Source: Streptomyces pactum (GTDB lineage Bacteria; Actinomycetota; Actinomycetes; Streptomycetales; Streptomycetaceae). Taken from it: a stretch of 64,000 nucleotides of DNA. The stretch lies in the NCBI RefSeq assembly GCF_016031615.1, contig NZ_JACYXC010000001.1, positions 1,054,001-1,118,000 of the forward strand. Reading direction: 5' to 3'. Below are positions 50,118 to 59,087 of this stretch, piece after piece. The notes under the pieces were generated by a model. The model saw nothing but the letters and a program-made list of their open reading frames with translations, did not search any database and was not told where the DNA came from. Made by a program: the position numbers and the translations under genes. Every line of letters starts with the position of its first letter. The stretch's first letter is position 1.

Positions 50118-50671
50118 ACGTGTCCCTCCGGGTCGAGCGGAAGACTGCACAGCGGGCACGGCGGGCGTCCGGCGTTGACGACCTCCAGGGCGCGTTTGGC
50201 GAAGGCGCGGGCCTGGGTGCCGGTGAGCCGCACCCGCAGCATCGGCGGGCCGTTCAGCTCGTCCTGGAGCAGCCGCTCCTCGGCCTCGGCGAGGTCCTCC
50301 TCGGAGTCCGCGTCCAGCTCGACCAGGGCCTGGGCCTCGACGACCATCCGCTGCTCGTCACCGTCCCAGGCGAGCGCCATGGTGCCGACCCGGAACTCCT
50401 CCTCCACCGGCGTCTCCAGCGGGGCGGTGTCGGTCAGCTCGGTGGGGGCCACGGCGGGCACCGCCGCGCTGCCGCCGGTACGCCGCACGACCTCGTCCAG
50501 CAGCTCGTCGATCCGCTCGGCGAGCGCCGCGACCTGGGTCTTCTCCAAGGCGACACTGGTCACCCGGCCGCCCGCCGAAGCCTGCAGGAAAAAGGTACGG
50601 CGGCCAGGCAGCCCGACCGTACCGGCGACGAACCGGTCCGGCGGGTCGTAGAGGAACACCTGACGGGTCAA
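50081..50671 (-). CDS. DUF3090 family protein
   Basis: This 196-aa protein of unknown function begins MTRQVFLYDPPDRFVAGTVGLPGRRTFFLQA, the conserved opening of DUF3090. It ends with PPCPLCSLPLDPEGHVCPRQNGY, a CxxC...HxC arrangement that looks like a small zinc site. The centre (MALAWDGDEQRMVVEAQAL) resembles a beta-rich sensor fold. The stop lies inside the start of the kinase-fold gene (37-bp overlap), and the histidine-phosphatase gene is 106 bp upstream. The constant company of a kinase-like and a phosphatase-like gene suggests a regulatory or substrate role, but this is inference. Confidence 0.85.
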   Translation of the reverse strand: MTRQVFLYDPPDRFVAGTVGLPGRRTFFLQASAGGRVTSVALEKTQVAALAERIDELLDEVVRRTGGSAAVPAVAPTELTDTAPLETPVEEEFRVGTMALAWDGDEQRMVVEAQALVELDADSEEDLAEAEERLLQDELNGPPMLRVRLTGTQARAFAKRALEVVNAGRPPCPLCSLPLDPEGHVCPRQNGYRRGA

Positions 50672-50777
50672 CGTCCTGCTCCCTGTGGTCTGAGGTGGTG
50701 GAGCTACGACCGCTGAAGATCGTTAGCGTGGCACGCGGCGGGACGGCGCCGCGGCACCACCCTACTGCGCGCACGGA

Positions 50778-51473
50778 TCACGGCGCGCCCGCGCCGCCCC
50801 CCACGGCCGTGTCCGGGCTCGCGTCGGCGGCGCGGTCCTCGCGCGGCGCCAGGGCACCGAGTTCACCGGTGTCGCCGAGGCGCAGCAGCACGGGCCGTAC
50901 CGCGGTGTAACGGATCGCCGTCACCGAGCAGGGGGCGACCGTGATCCGCTGGAACAGGTCGAGGTGGAGGCCGAGCGCGTCCGCGACGAGCGACTTGATG
51001 ATGTCGCCGTGCGAGCACATCAGGTAGACGGCGTCGGTGCCGTACGCGGCCTCGATCCGGTCGTTCCAGTCCCGGACCGCGTCCACCGCCCGGGCCTGCA
51101 TCCCCCGCATCGACTCGCCGCCGGGGAAGGTGACCGCCGACGGGTGCTGCTGCACCACGGCCATCAGCGGCTCGTCGGACAGCTCCGACAGCTTCCGTCC
51201 CGACCAGTCGCCGTAGTCGCACTCCTGGATGCGCTCCTCGGTGTGCGACGGCAGTCCGGGGCGCGCGGCGAGCAGCGGGGCCACGGTCTCCCGGCAGCGC
51301 TGGAGCGGGGAGGACACCACGGTGGCGACCGGGATGCCGGCGAGTCTGGCCGGCAGCGCGGCGGCCTGCCGGGCACCGCGCTCGTCGAGGGCGACACCGG
51401 GGGCCCGGCCCGCCAGCACCCCGGCGGTGTTGGCGGTGGACCGGCCGTGCCGGACGAGGATCAGCGTGGGCAT
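50778..51473 (-). CDS. Histidine phosphatase family protein
   Basis: This 231-aa phosphoglycerate-mutase-like phosphatase has the phospho-accepting His9 in LILVRHGRSTANT. The second site residues lie in SSPLQRCRETV and CDYGDWSGRKLSEL, and the second catalytic His is in MCSHGDIIKSLV. The family acts on small phosphoesters or phosphoproteins. The C-terminal 30 residues are Ala/Asp-rich and disordered. It lies first in the run phosphatase, DUF3090, kinase-fold, mshC, all on the minus strand, and is divergent from the CorA gene. Confidence 0.88.
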   Translation of the reverse strand: MPTLILVRHGRSTANTAGVLAGRAPGVALDERGARQAAALPARLAGIPVATVVSSPLQRCRETVAPLLAARPGLPSHTEERIQECDYGDWSGRKLSELSDEPLMAVVQQHPSAVTFPGGESMRGMQARAVDAVRDWNDRIEAAYGTDAVYLMCSHGDIIKSLVADALGLHLDLFQRITVAPCSVTAIRYTAVRPVLLRLGDTGELGALAPREDRAADASPDTAVGGGAGAP

Positions 51474-51909
51474 GCCGCCACCCTACGGCCCCCGGCGCAC
51501 TCGGGGTCCAGGGGTGTGCGCGGGCGCCCGCCCACCGGGCCGGCCGGTGGGCGGGCGCCCCGCCGCCGGCCCCGGCCGTACCGTCCTGGCCTGCCCTGCC
51601 CGCGGGACCTCCGCGCCCGCCGGCCGCACCGCCCCTCTCCCCGTGACGGCCCCCGCGCCGGCCGGCCTCACCACCCCCCTCCCCCGGGAGGGCTCGCGCC
51701 CGCCGGCCGCACCGCCGCGCCCGGCCCCGCCGGCACGCCTCGGGCCCGGCTTCTCCGGAACCGTCGCCCCGGGGGCGCCCGTCGGGGCACCGCGCGCCGG
51801 TGGATGCCGGTGACACCGGGTGATGCTCCGGTGCGCCCCACGGTGCCGGGCGGACGGGGACACCCCGCGGCGCGGTCCCCGGGTGCGCTCCGGGGCGAGG
51901 AGCGGCAGA
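51474..51909. other. Divergent spacer phosphatase / CorA
   Basis: This 436-bp spacer is very GC-rich in the middle. Open frames across it are Pro/Ala/Arg filler. No assignable promoter boxes or small gene. Confidence 0.4.
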
Positions 51910-52902
51910 ATGCGCGACGTGATCGTGGACTGCGCCGTGTACCGGGACGGGCGGCGGACGGACTGCCCGGCCGATCTCTCCGGCGTGCTGCGGGAGGCCC
52001 GGGGGGCGGGCGACGCCTTCGTGTGGATCGGGCTCCACGAGCCGGCCGAGGAGGAGTTCGGGCGGGTGGCCGAGGAGTTCGGGCTCCACCCGCTGGCCGT
52101 GGAGGACGCCCTCAAGGCCCACCAGCGCCCCAAGCTGGAGGTGTACGAGGACTCCCTGTTCCTGGTGCTGAAGCCGGTGCGGTACGAGGAGCGCGACGGC
52201 ACCGTCACCACCGGTGAGCTGATGGTCTTCGTGGGCGAGGCGTTCGTGGTGACCGTCCGGCACGGTACCGCCGACCCGCTGGGAACCGTACGGGACCGGC
52301 TGGAGCAGACCCCCGAGGTGCTGCGGCAGGGGCCGACCGCGGTGGTGTACGCCGTGACCGACACGGTGGTGGACCGGTACCTGGAGGTGGCCGAGGACCT
52401 GCGGACGGACATGGAGGCACTGGAGACGGAGGTCTTCAGCCCGGACCGGGGGACCTCGGGGCGGACCGCCCGCCGGATCTACGCCTTCAAGCGCCGGCTG
52501 CTGGAGTTCCGCCGGGCCGCCGGGCCGCTGGTGGAGCCGGTGAACCGGCTGGCGGGGGCCGGGGTGCCGTTCGTGCACGCCGGCTCACAGCCGTTCTTCC
52601 GGGACGTCGGCGACCACCTGGCCCGGGTCGAGGAGCAGACCGACGCGCTCGACCGGCTGCTCTCGGACGTGCTGGCGGCCCATCTGGCGCAGATGGGCGT
52701 ACGGCAGAACGACGACATGCGGAAGATCTCGGCGTGGGCGGCGATGGTCGCCGTCCCCACCATGGTCGCCGGTGTCTACGGCATGAACTTCTCCCACATG
52801 CCGGAGCTGCGGCAGTCCTGGGGCTATCCGGTGGCGGTGGCGGTGATGGTCGGGACGGTCTTCGCGCTGTACCGGTTCTTCCGCCGCCGCGGCTGGCTGT
52901 GA
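51910..52902 (+). CDS. CorA-family magnesium/cobalt transporter
   Basis: This 330-aa divalent-cation channel has the usual large cytoplasmic N-terminal domain with acidic helices and a long stalk helix (VVDRYLEVAEDLRTDMEALE, then RRIYAFKRRLLEFRRA). Two C-terminal transmembrane helices follow, and the YGMNF pore motif is at about residues 290-294. The charged FFRRRGWL end is typical. The ATG at 51910 is set by GAGGAG 7 nt upstream. No regulator or partner is adjacent; Mg2+ uptake is the likely role. Confidence 0.92.
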   Translation: MRDVIVDCAVYRDGRRTDCPADLSGVLREARGAGDAFVWIGLHEPAEEEFGRVAEEFGLHPLAVEDALKAHQRPKLEVYEDSLFLVLKPVRYEERDGTVTTGELMVFVGEAFVVTVRHGTADPLGTVRDRLEQTPEVLRQGPTAVVYAVTDTVVDRYLEVAEDLRTDMEALETEVFSPDRGTSGRTARRIYAFKRRLLEFRRAAGPLVEPVNRLAGAGVPFVHAGSQPFFRDVGDHLARVEEQTDALDRLLSDVLAAHLAQMGVRQNDDMRKISAWAAMVAVPTMVAGVYGMNFSHMPELRQSWGYPVAVAVMVGTVFALYRFFRRRGWL

Positions 52903-53060
52903 CCGGGCGCCCGCACCCGGCGGCGACCGACGCGGGCCGCCCGGGGGTGACCGGCCCGGGCCGTCCCGGAAGGTGACCGGCGGACGCCGACCCGGGGGCG
53001 ACCGGCCGCGGGCGCACGTGGCTCCGCCGCCGTGTGCCGCCCCGCCCGGTGGTGCGGCCG

Positions 53061-53849
53061 TCAGGCGAATTCGGGCTCGGTGGTGGGGGCCGTGCCCAGC
53101 GCGTCGCGCCGCTCCGGCATCCGCAGCGTCACCATCCGGCGCCAGCCGCCGAGGCGCTCGGCGGCGTACAGGGCGTGGACGCCGGCCGCGAGCACCGCGG
53201 ACTTGGCGCGCGGCCAGCCCAGGAGGTCGCCCATGCGGCGCATCACGGCGAGGCCGACATCCCGGTAGACCACGGTCTCGGCGAGCGCGCTCTCCCGGAG
53301 GGTGGCCTGGATGAGCCTGCCGTGCCCGGCGGCGGCCAGCCGCAGCAGCTCCTCGTGGCAGTAGGCGAGGTGGTTGTCCTCGTCGTCGGAGATCATCCGG
53401 ACCGCCCGGCCGATGTCCGGGTGGTCGCCGAAGTACTTGCGCAGCATCCGCATCTGGGCCGACGCGCGCTCCTCGGTGACCCGGCTGTGCGCCAGGTAGA
53501 CGATGATGTCCCGCTCGGTCAGCGGCTCGTCCCGGCGCAGCTTGTCGTGGGCCAGCCCGATGCCGCGGGCCTCCAGCAGCATGGTGTAGTCGGCCTCCGG
53601 CGGCACCTCGACCGGCTCCAGTCCGCGCTTGCGCAGCAGCGCGTTGAAGATGCGTCCGTGCTTGTCCTCGTCCGCGCCGTGGCGCGCGATCTTCGGGGCG
53701 AGGTGCCGGGCGCCCGGCGGTACCAGGGCGGCGATCCGGCCGTTCTCCCAGCCGCCCTGCGCCTCACCGCTCGCCGCGATGGAGCAGAAGAGCTGGAAGG
53801 ACCGGTCGTCGTCGAGTATCTCGGTGAACACGCTTTTCGCCGTGAGCAT
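53061..53849 (-). CDS. Ferritin-like-domain protein
   Basis: The 262-aa all-helical protein has diiron-type E and ExxH elements: GEAQGGWEN early, GADEDKHGRIF, and MISDDEDNHLAYCHEELL. This suggests a ferritin-like four-helix bundle that may bind iron or act as an oxidase or oxygenase. The C-terminal part (VGLAVMRRMGDLLGWPRAKSAVLAAG) looks like an additional helical segment. The ATG at 53849 has GGAGGT 5 nt upstream. A longer open frame to 54062 lacks any ribosome-binding site. It is convergent with corA. I do not recognise a specific reaction. Confidence 0.8.
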   Translation of the reverse strand: MLTAKSVFTEILDDDRSFQLFCSIAASGEAQGGWENGRIAALVPPGARHLAPKIARHGADEDKHGRIFNALLRKRGLEPVEVPPEADYTMLLEARGIGLAHDKLRRDEPLTERDIIVYLAHSRVTEERASAQMRMLRKYFGDHPDIGRAVRMISDDEDNHLAYCHEELLRLAAAGHGRLIQATLRESALAETVVYRDVGLAVMRRMGDLLGWPRAKSAVLAAGVHALYAAERLGGWRRMVTLRMPERRDALGTAPTTEPEFA

Positions 53850-54262
53850 CAGCCACCTCCGTGCGACATCCGCGCAGGAACCCAGTGAACGTCCGGTGCG
53901 GTGGCGGGGCAACAGCTGACCGGCGGGGCCGGGCCGGACGGAGGAATCCGGCACCCGTCCGGCCGCCGCCCGGTGGCGGGCCGCCGTGGAGCGGGGTGCG
54001 GAAACCGCCCCCGGAACTGACCGGACGGGGCCCGGGTGCGGGGCCCGGTGCAGCCCGTCCACGGCTCCGGGGCAGGGACGGTACGGGCCGGCCGGGTACG
54101 GCCCGTGACCGGTGTGGCCCGGGACGCCGAGGCGAAGCGGGGGGCGGGGCCGGGGGCGGGGGCCGTAACCGCCCGCGGGCCCCGGCGTTGAGCCGGGTGC
54201 CGGCCGTGGCGGGGAAGCCCCCGAGCCCCCACCACGGCCGCGCGGCGTGGCGCCTGGCGCCG
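53850..54262. other. Intergenic spacer
   Basis: This 413-bp GC-rich spacer lies between two minus-strand genes. It should contain the promoter of the ferritin-like gene. No strong hairpin, RNA or small gene is seen. Confidence 0.4.
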
Positions 54263-55318
54263 TCAGGCGAGGCCGGCCCGCTCCAGCGCCTCGGTGCCCG
54301 CGCGCAGGGCGGCGACCCGCTCGTCGAGGGTGAAGCCCGCCGGGGCGAGGGTGAGGGTGGTGACGCCGGCCTCCGCATAGCGCCGCATGCCGTCCGCTAT
54401 CCGGTCCACCGAGCCCAGCAGGGTGGTGGAGTCGATCAGCTTCTCCGGGATGGCCGCGGCGGCGCCGTCCTTGTCGCCGGCCAGGTACTTGTCCTGGATC
54501 TCGGTGGCCTCCTTCTCGTACCCCATGCGCCGGGCGAGCTGGTTGTAGAAGTTCTGCTTGCGGCTGCCCATGCCGCCCACGTACAGGGCGGTGTACGGGC
54601 GGAAGGTGTCGGCGAGCGCGCTGACGTCCTTGTCCTCGCCGAGGGCGAGCGGCACGGTCGGGCAGACGTCGAAGCCCTCCATGGTCAGGCCCGCCTTCTC
54701 CCGCCCGGCCCGCAGGTGGCTGATGGCGGTCTCCTCCAGGTGCTCGGCGGACGGGAAGATCAGCAGCGCGCCGTCGGCGATCTCACCGGTCTGCCGGAGG
54801 TTCTTGGGGCCGATCGCCGCGATGTACAGCGGGATGTGCTCGCGCTCGGGGTGCACGGTGAGCTTGAGGGCCTTGCCGGGGCCGCCGGGCAGCGGCAGCG
54901 TCCAGTGCTCGCCCTCGTAGGACAGCCGCTCGCGGGACATCGCCTTGCGGACGATCTCGACGTACTCGCGGGTGCGGGCGAGCGGCTTGTCGAACTTCAC
55001 CCCGTACCAGCCCTCGGAGACCTGCGGGCCGGAGACGCCCAGGCCGAGCCGGAACCGGCCGCCGGAGAGCGAGTCCAGGGTGGCGGCGGTCATCGCGGTC
55101 ATCGCGGGGGTGCGGGCGGGGATCTGGAAGATGGCCGAGCCCACGTCGATCCGTTCGGTCTGGGCCGCCACCCAGGAGAGCACGGTGGGCGCGTCGGAGC
55201 CGTACGCCTCGGCGGCCCAGCAGACCGAGTAGCCGAGGCGGTCGGCCTCCCGGGCCACCGCGAGGTTGTCCGCGTCCATCCCGGCGCCCCAGTACCCCAG
55301 GTTGATCCCGAGCTTCAT
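54263..55318 (-). CDS. LLM-class F420-dependent oxidoreductase
   Basis: This 351-aa luciferase-like TIM-barrel enzyme of the F420-using branch has the N-terminal strand MKLGINLGYWGAGMDADNLAVA, the WAAEAYGSDAPTVLSWVAA segment and LDSLSGGRFRLGLGVSGPQVSEGWYGV, which is diagnostic for the actinobacterial F420 group. The natural substrate is unknown. The start ATG has AAGGGGAG close upstream. It is divergent from an aldo/keto reductase with a 126-bp gap. Confidence 0.9.
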   Translation of the reverse strand: MKLGINLGYWGAGMDADNLAVAREADRLGYSVCWAAEAYGSDAPTVLSWVAAQTERIDVGSAIFQIPARTPAMTAMTAATLDSLSGGRFRLGLGVSGPQVSEGWYGVKFDKPLARTREYVEIVRKAMSRERLSYEGEHWTLPLPGGPGKALKLTVHPEREHIPLYIAAIGPKNLRQTGEIADGALLIFPSAEHLEETAISHLRAGREKAGLTMEGFDVCPTVPLALGEDKDVSALADTFRPYTALYVGGMGSRKQNFYNQLARRMGYEKEATEIQDKYLAGDKDGAAAAIPEKLIDSTTLLGSVDRIADGMRRYAEAGVTTLTLAPAGFTLDERVAALRAGTEALERAGLA

Positions 55319-55430
55319 GAACTCCCCTTACCGATGAGTAACGTCCCTTTCGGGGGACTCTAGCGCGCCTCGCACCGGTACGGCAGTGCCACGTTGTCCA
55401 CAGGGCGGCACGGGTGATCGGCCGCCCCAG

Positions 55431-55436
55431 TAATCT
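55431..55436 (+). promoter_or_regulatory. -10 box of the aldo/keto reductase gene (near-leaderless)
   Basis: TAATCT ends 8 nt before the ATG at 55445, with no ribosome-binding site between them. Confidence 0.45.
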
Positions 55437-55444
55437 CGACGTCC

Positions 55445-56428
55445 ATGGAGCTAAGGCACCTCGGCCGCACCGGTCTGCGCGTGTCCCGGATCGGGCTCGG
55501 CACGCTCACCTGGGGACGGGACACCGACGAACACGACGCCGCCGAACAGCTCAAGGTGTTCTGGGACGCGGGAGGCACCCTGGTGGACACCGCGGACGTC
55601 TACGCCGACGGCGGTGCCGAGTATCTGCTCGGGCAGCTGCTGGAGGACCTGGTGCCGCGCCGGGACCTGGTCATCGCCACCAAGGCGGGCAGCGTGCCCG
55701 ACCCCGACCGGCGCTTCGACGGCTCCCGGGGCCACCTGCTCGAAGCGCTGGACGCCTCGCTGGAGCGGCTGGGCACGGACTACGTGGATCTGTGGCAGGT
55801 CCACGCGTTCGACCCGATGACGCCGCTGGAGGAGACCCTGCAGGCCCTGGACATCGCGGTGAGCAGCGGCCGGGCGCGCTACGTCGGGGTGTCGAACTTC
55901 TGCGGCTGGCAGCTCGCCAAGGCCGCGACCTGGCAGCTCGCCGACCCCGGCGGACGGACCCGGCTGGCCAGCACCCAGATGGAGTACTCGCTGCTCCAGC
56001 GCGGGATCGAACGGGAGGTGCTGCCCGCCGCGCTCGACCTGGGGGTGGGCCTGCTGCCGTCCTCGCCGCTGGGCCGCGGGGTGCTGACCGGGAAGTACCG
56101 GCACGCCACCCCCGCCGACTCGCGGGGCGCCTCCGAGCACCTGGCCCCGTTCGTCGCCCCCTACCTGGACGAGGAGGCGAGCCGGATCGTGGATGCGGTG
56201 ACCACCGCCGCGGACGGTCTGGCGACCACCGCCCTGCAGGTGGCCCTCGCCTGGGTGCGGGACCGCCCGGGAGTCGCCGCCCCGATCGTCGGGGCGCGCA
56301 ACGCGCAGCAGCTCAGAGCGGCGCTGTCGGTGGAGGCGCTTAGTCTTCCCCCCGAGATCTGCCGGGCGCTGGACGACGTGTCGGCGCCCGTGCACCGCTA
56401 CCCCGACCAGGACTGGAGCACCCTGTGA
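55445..56428 (+). CDS. Aldo/keto reductase
   Basis: This 327-aa NADPH-dependent barrel oxidoreductase opens MELRHLGRTGLRVSRIGLGTLTWG. The catalytic Asp and Tyr lie in LVDTADVYADGGAEYLLG, the Lys in LVIATKAG, and the active-site His in DLWQVHAFDP. SSPLGRGVLTGKY and the C-terminal NADP-binding strand are present. The substrate is unknown. The stop overlaps the start of the RecD2-like gene (GTGA at 56425-56428), so the two are co-translated. Confidence 0.92.
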   Translation: MELRHLGRTGLRVSRIGLGTLTWGRDTDEHDAAEQLKVFWDAGGTLVDTADVYADGGAEYLLGQLLEDLVPRRDLVIATKAGSVPDPDRRFDGSRGHLLEALDASLERLGTDYVDLWQVHAFDPMTPLEETLQALDIAVSSGRARYVGVSNFCGWQLAKAATWQLADPGGRTRLASTQMEYSLLQRGIEREVLPAALDLGVGLLPSSPLGRGVLTGKYRHATPADSRGASEHLAPFVAPYLDEEASRIVDAVTTAADGLATTALQVALAWVRDRPGVAAPIVGARNAQQLRAALSVEALSLPPEICRALDDVSAPVHRYPDQDWSTL

Positions 56429-59064
56429 GCACCGACCGCCCCGACGGCGAGGCCGCCACCGCCCCCGAGGAGGAGCCCGCGCACGACAGCGGGTCCGCCG
56501 CCGAGGAGCGGCCCGCCCCGGCGGGGGCGGCGTCCGGCGCGGACGCCGCCGGCCCGGACGGCGGCGCGGCGTCCGGGCCGGAGACCGGCGAGCCGGTGGC
56601 CGGGGGCGCCGGAGAGCCGGGCGAGCCGGGGCGGGCCGACGAACCCGGCGGCGCGGAGAGCGACACGGAGGACGCCGGCGGGCCCGGCGACGGCGCGGGG
56701 CCGGGTGCCGGCGGCCCGGAACCCACGGGTGGCGCCACGGAGCCCGGAACCGCAGGCACGCAAGCCGCGGCCGGTGCCGGGGAGGCCCGGACCGGTGCCG
56801 GGGAGGCCCGGACCGGTGCCGGGGAGGCCCGGCCGGGCTCCGGGGAGAGCCGGAGCGGCGGCGCGTCCGCCGAGGGCGCCGGGGCGGCGTCCGGGACCGC
56901 TGCCGGGGCGCCCGCGGGTCCGGGGGCACCGCAGGGCGCACCCCGCGGCGGGCGTTCGGCCGCCGCCGAGGCGCTGGCCGCGGCGGTCCGCGCGGTGGAG
57001 CGCGGCGAACGCCCGGCGGCCTCCTTCTTCACCGAGCGGTCCGGCCCCGGCCCGGCCGCACCTGCGGCCCGGCCCGCCGCCGCACCGCCCCGGCCGCCCG
57101 CGGGCCCGGCGCCGGCCGGTGCCGCGCCGACCGGTCCCGCGCCGGCCCCGGGCGGCGGCACGGTGGCCGCCCCGGCGTCCGGTGCGCGGCGGGCCGGTGG
57201 CCGGGCCGCGCTCGCCGACGCCGCCGGGGTGCGGGAGGTGCTCGCCGCGGGCGGCGCCCCGGAGCAGCTGGCCGTGCCGGTCGCCGAGGCGCTCGGGGAG
57301 CGGGCCGCCGCCGCGCTGCGGGAGGACCCCTGGCAGCTGCTCGGGGTGCCGCGGGTCCGCCCCGAGCAGGCCGACTCCTTCGCCCGGGCGCTGCTCGGCC
57401 CGGAGTGCGGCCCCGGTGACGAGCGGCGGGCGCAGGCCCTGGTGCGCTGGCTGCTGACGCGGGCGGCGCTGGAGGGCCACACCGCGCTGCCGGCGGGCAC
57501 GGTGCGCCGGGCGCTGGCCGACCGGGCCGTCCCCGACCCCGACGAGGCGCTGCGCGCCGCGGTGGGCGCCGGTGACGTGCTGGTGTTCCAGGACGCCCTG
57601 GACCGTCTGCCCGGCGCCCGCCCGGCCGGCCCGGACGCGGACGAGGAGGCCCCCGCGGTGCGGGTGCTGCTCGGCCTGGACCGGTTCGCGCTGGCCGAGG
57701 AGAGCCTCGCCGACGGCCTCGCCCGGCTGGTCAACACCGCCGTGGACCCCGGGACCGCGGCGGTCCCGGCGGACGGCGCGGACGAGCGGGGCGGCCCGGA
57801 GGGCGCGGCGGGCGCGGATCCGGCCGGGGCGCAGGCCGCCGCCTGGGAGGCCGCGGCCGCCGCGTCGGGCTCCCCGTCCGCCGCCGAGCTGATCCGCGCC
57901 GCCGCCGGGCACGGGCTGGTGGCGCACAGCGGTGGCGAGGCGGCCCGTGCGGAGCCGGTCGCCCTGGTGGCCGCGGCACGGGCCATGGGGCTGCGGGCGT
58001 ACCTGGCCGCGCACAGCGAGGACGGCCGGCGCCGGCTGGCCGCCGCGCTCGCCGCCGCGTCGGCCGGCGGCGGGGACGGCGGGCCGGCCGCCGGAGACCT
58101 GCCGGACCCGGCCGCCGTCACCGTCGCGGGGCTGCTGTCCGGCGGGCAGGGGCCGGGCCGGGACGCCGAGGGCGCGCTCGCCGTGGACCTGGTGGCGGTG
58201 GTGGACGCGCCGCAGCTGGACGTGGAGACCGCGGCGATGCTGGTGGAGTCGCTGCCGGACGGTGCCCGGCTGGTGCTCAGCGGCGATCCGGGGGTGCTGT
58301 GGTCGGCGGGCCCGGGCCGGGTCTTCGCGGATCTGCTCGCCGCCCGCTGCTGCCCCCAGGTGGTCTCCCGGACGCCCGATCCCGGGCCGATCGGGGAGCT
58401 GGTGTCGGGCATCGGCGTCGGGGAGCTGACCGAGGTGGCCGCACCCGGCCGGGAGGTGGTGACCGTGCCGGTGCGGGACGCCGGGGAGGCGGTGCACCGG
58501 ACCGTGCAGCTGGTGGCCGACTCGGTGCCGCGGGTGATCGGGGTACCCGCCGGTGAGGTGCAGGTGATCACCGTCGGGCACGGCGGCGCGGCCGGCACCC
58601 GGGTGCTGAACCGGGCGCTGAAGGAGCGGCTGAACCCCGGGCCGGGCCGGTTCGGCGGCTTCGATCCCGGGGACCGGGTGGTCCACGTCCCGGCGCCCGG
58701 GCACGTGCTGCCGGGCACCGTGGTGTCGGCGGACGCCGAGGGGCTGCGGCTGGACTGCGCGGGCACCCGGCTGGTGGTGCCGCGCGAGGAGGTCCCGGAC
58801 GGCGTGCGGCACGGCTGGGCGATCACCGCCCACCAGGCGGCCGGACAGCGCTGGCCGGCGGCCGTGGTGGTGCTGCCCGGTGACGCGGCGGCCGGTCTGA
58901 CCCGTTCCTGGGTGTACACCGCGTTCGGCCGCGCCGAGCGCCACCTGTCCGTGGTGCACGGTGCCGGGGAGGCGCTGCCGCGTGCGGTGGCGCAGGTGCC
59001 GGCGAAGGAGCGGACGACCCGGCTGCGGTCCCTGCTGGAGGCGCAGGGACCGCTCGCCGGCTGA
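56425..59064 (+). CDS. Degenerate RecD2-like protein with helix-hairpin-helix region
   Basis: This 879-aa protein has a disordered Gly/Ala/Glu-rich N-terminus (about 1-180) that includes a tandem GAGEARTGAGEARTG repeat. It then follows the RecD2 plan: an HHH segment with ALREDPWQLLGVPRVRPEQADSF near 298, a first ATPase lobe, and a C-terminal SH3-like and UvrD-like region (PGDRVVHVPAPG; WAITAHQAAGQRWPAAVVVL near 800; WVYTAFGRAERHLSVVH). The Walker A position reads SGGEAARAEP (about 502), without the GKT of an ATP-binding loop, and no DExx box is visible. It is probably not an ATPase. The start overlaps the preceding stop. Confidence 0.75.
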   Translation: MSTDRPDGEAATAPEEEPAHDSGSAAEERPAPAGAASGADAAGPDGGAASGPETGEPVAGGAGEPGEPGRADEPGGAESDTEDAGGPGDGAGPGAGGPEPTGGATEPGTAGTQAAAGAGEARTGAGEARTGAGEARPGSGESRSGGASAEGAGAASGTAAGAPAGPGAPQGAPRGGRSAAAEALAAAVRAVERGERPAASFFTERSGPGPAAPAARPAAAPPRPPAGPAPAGAAPTGPAPAPGGGTVAAPASGARRAGGRAALADAAGVREVLAAGGAPEQLAVPVAEALGERAAAALREDPWQLLGVPRVRPEQADSFARALLGPECGPGDERRAQALVRWLLTRAALEGHTALPAGTVRRALADRAVPDPDEALRAAVGAGDVLVFQDALDRLPGARPAGPDADEEAPAVRVLLGLDRFALAEESLADGLARLVNTAVDPGTAAVPADGADERGGPEGAAGADPAGAQAAAWEAAAAASGSPSAAELIRAAAGHGLVAHSGGEAARAEPVALVAAARAMGLRAYLAAHSEDGRRRLAAALAAASAGGGDGGPAAGDLPDPAAVTVAGLLSGGQGPGRDAEGALAVDLVAVVDAPQLDVETAAMLVESLPDGARLVLSGDPGVLWSAGPGRVFADLLAARCCPQVVSRTPDPGPIGELVSGIGVGELTEVAAPGREVVTVPVRDAGEAVHRTVQLVADSVPRVIGVPAGEVQVITVGHGGAAGTRVLNRALKERLNPGPGRFGGFDPGDRVVHVPAPGHVLPGTVVSADAEGLRLDCAGTRLVVPREEVPDGVRHGWAITAHQAAGQRWPAAVVVLPGDAAAGLTRSWVYTAFGRAERHLSVVHGAGEALPRAVAQVPAKERTTRLRSLLEAQGPLAG

Positions 59065-59087
59065 CCGGGCCGCCCGGCCCCGGTCGC

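Noticed and set aside
53850..54062. N-terminal extension of the ferritin-like protein
   Set aside because: The extra frame is Pro/Arg/Ala filler without a ribosome-binding site, whereas GGAGGT precedes the ATG at 53849.
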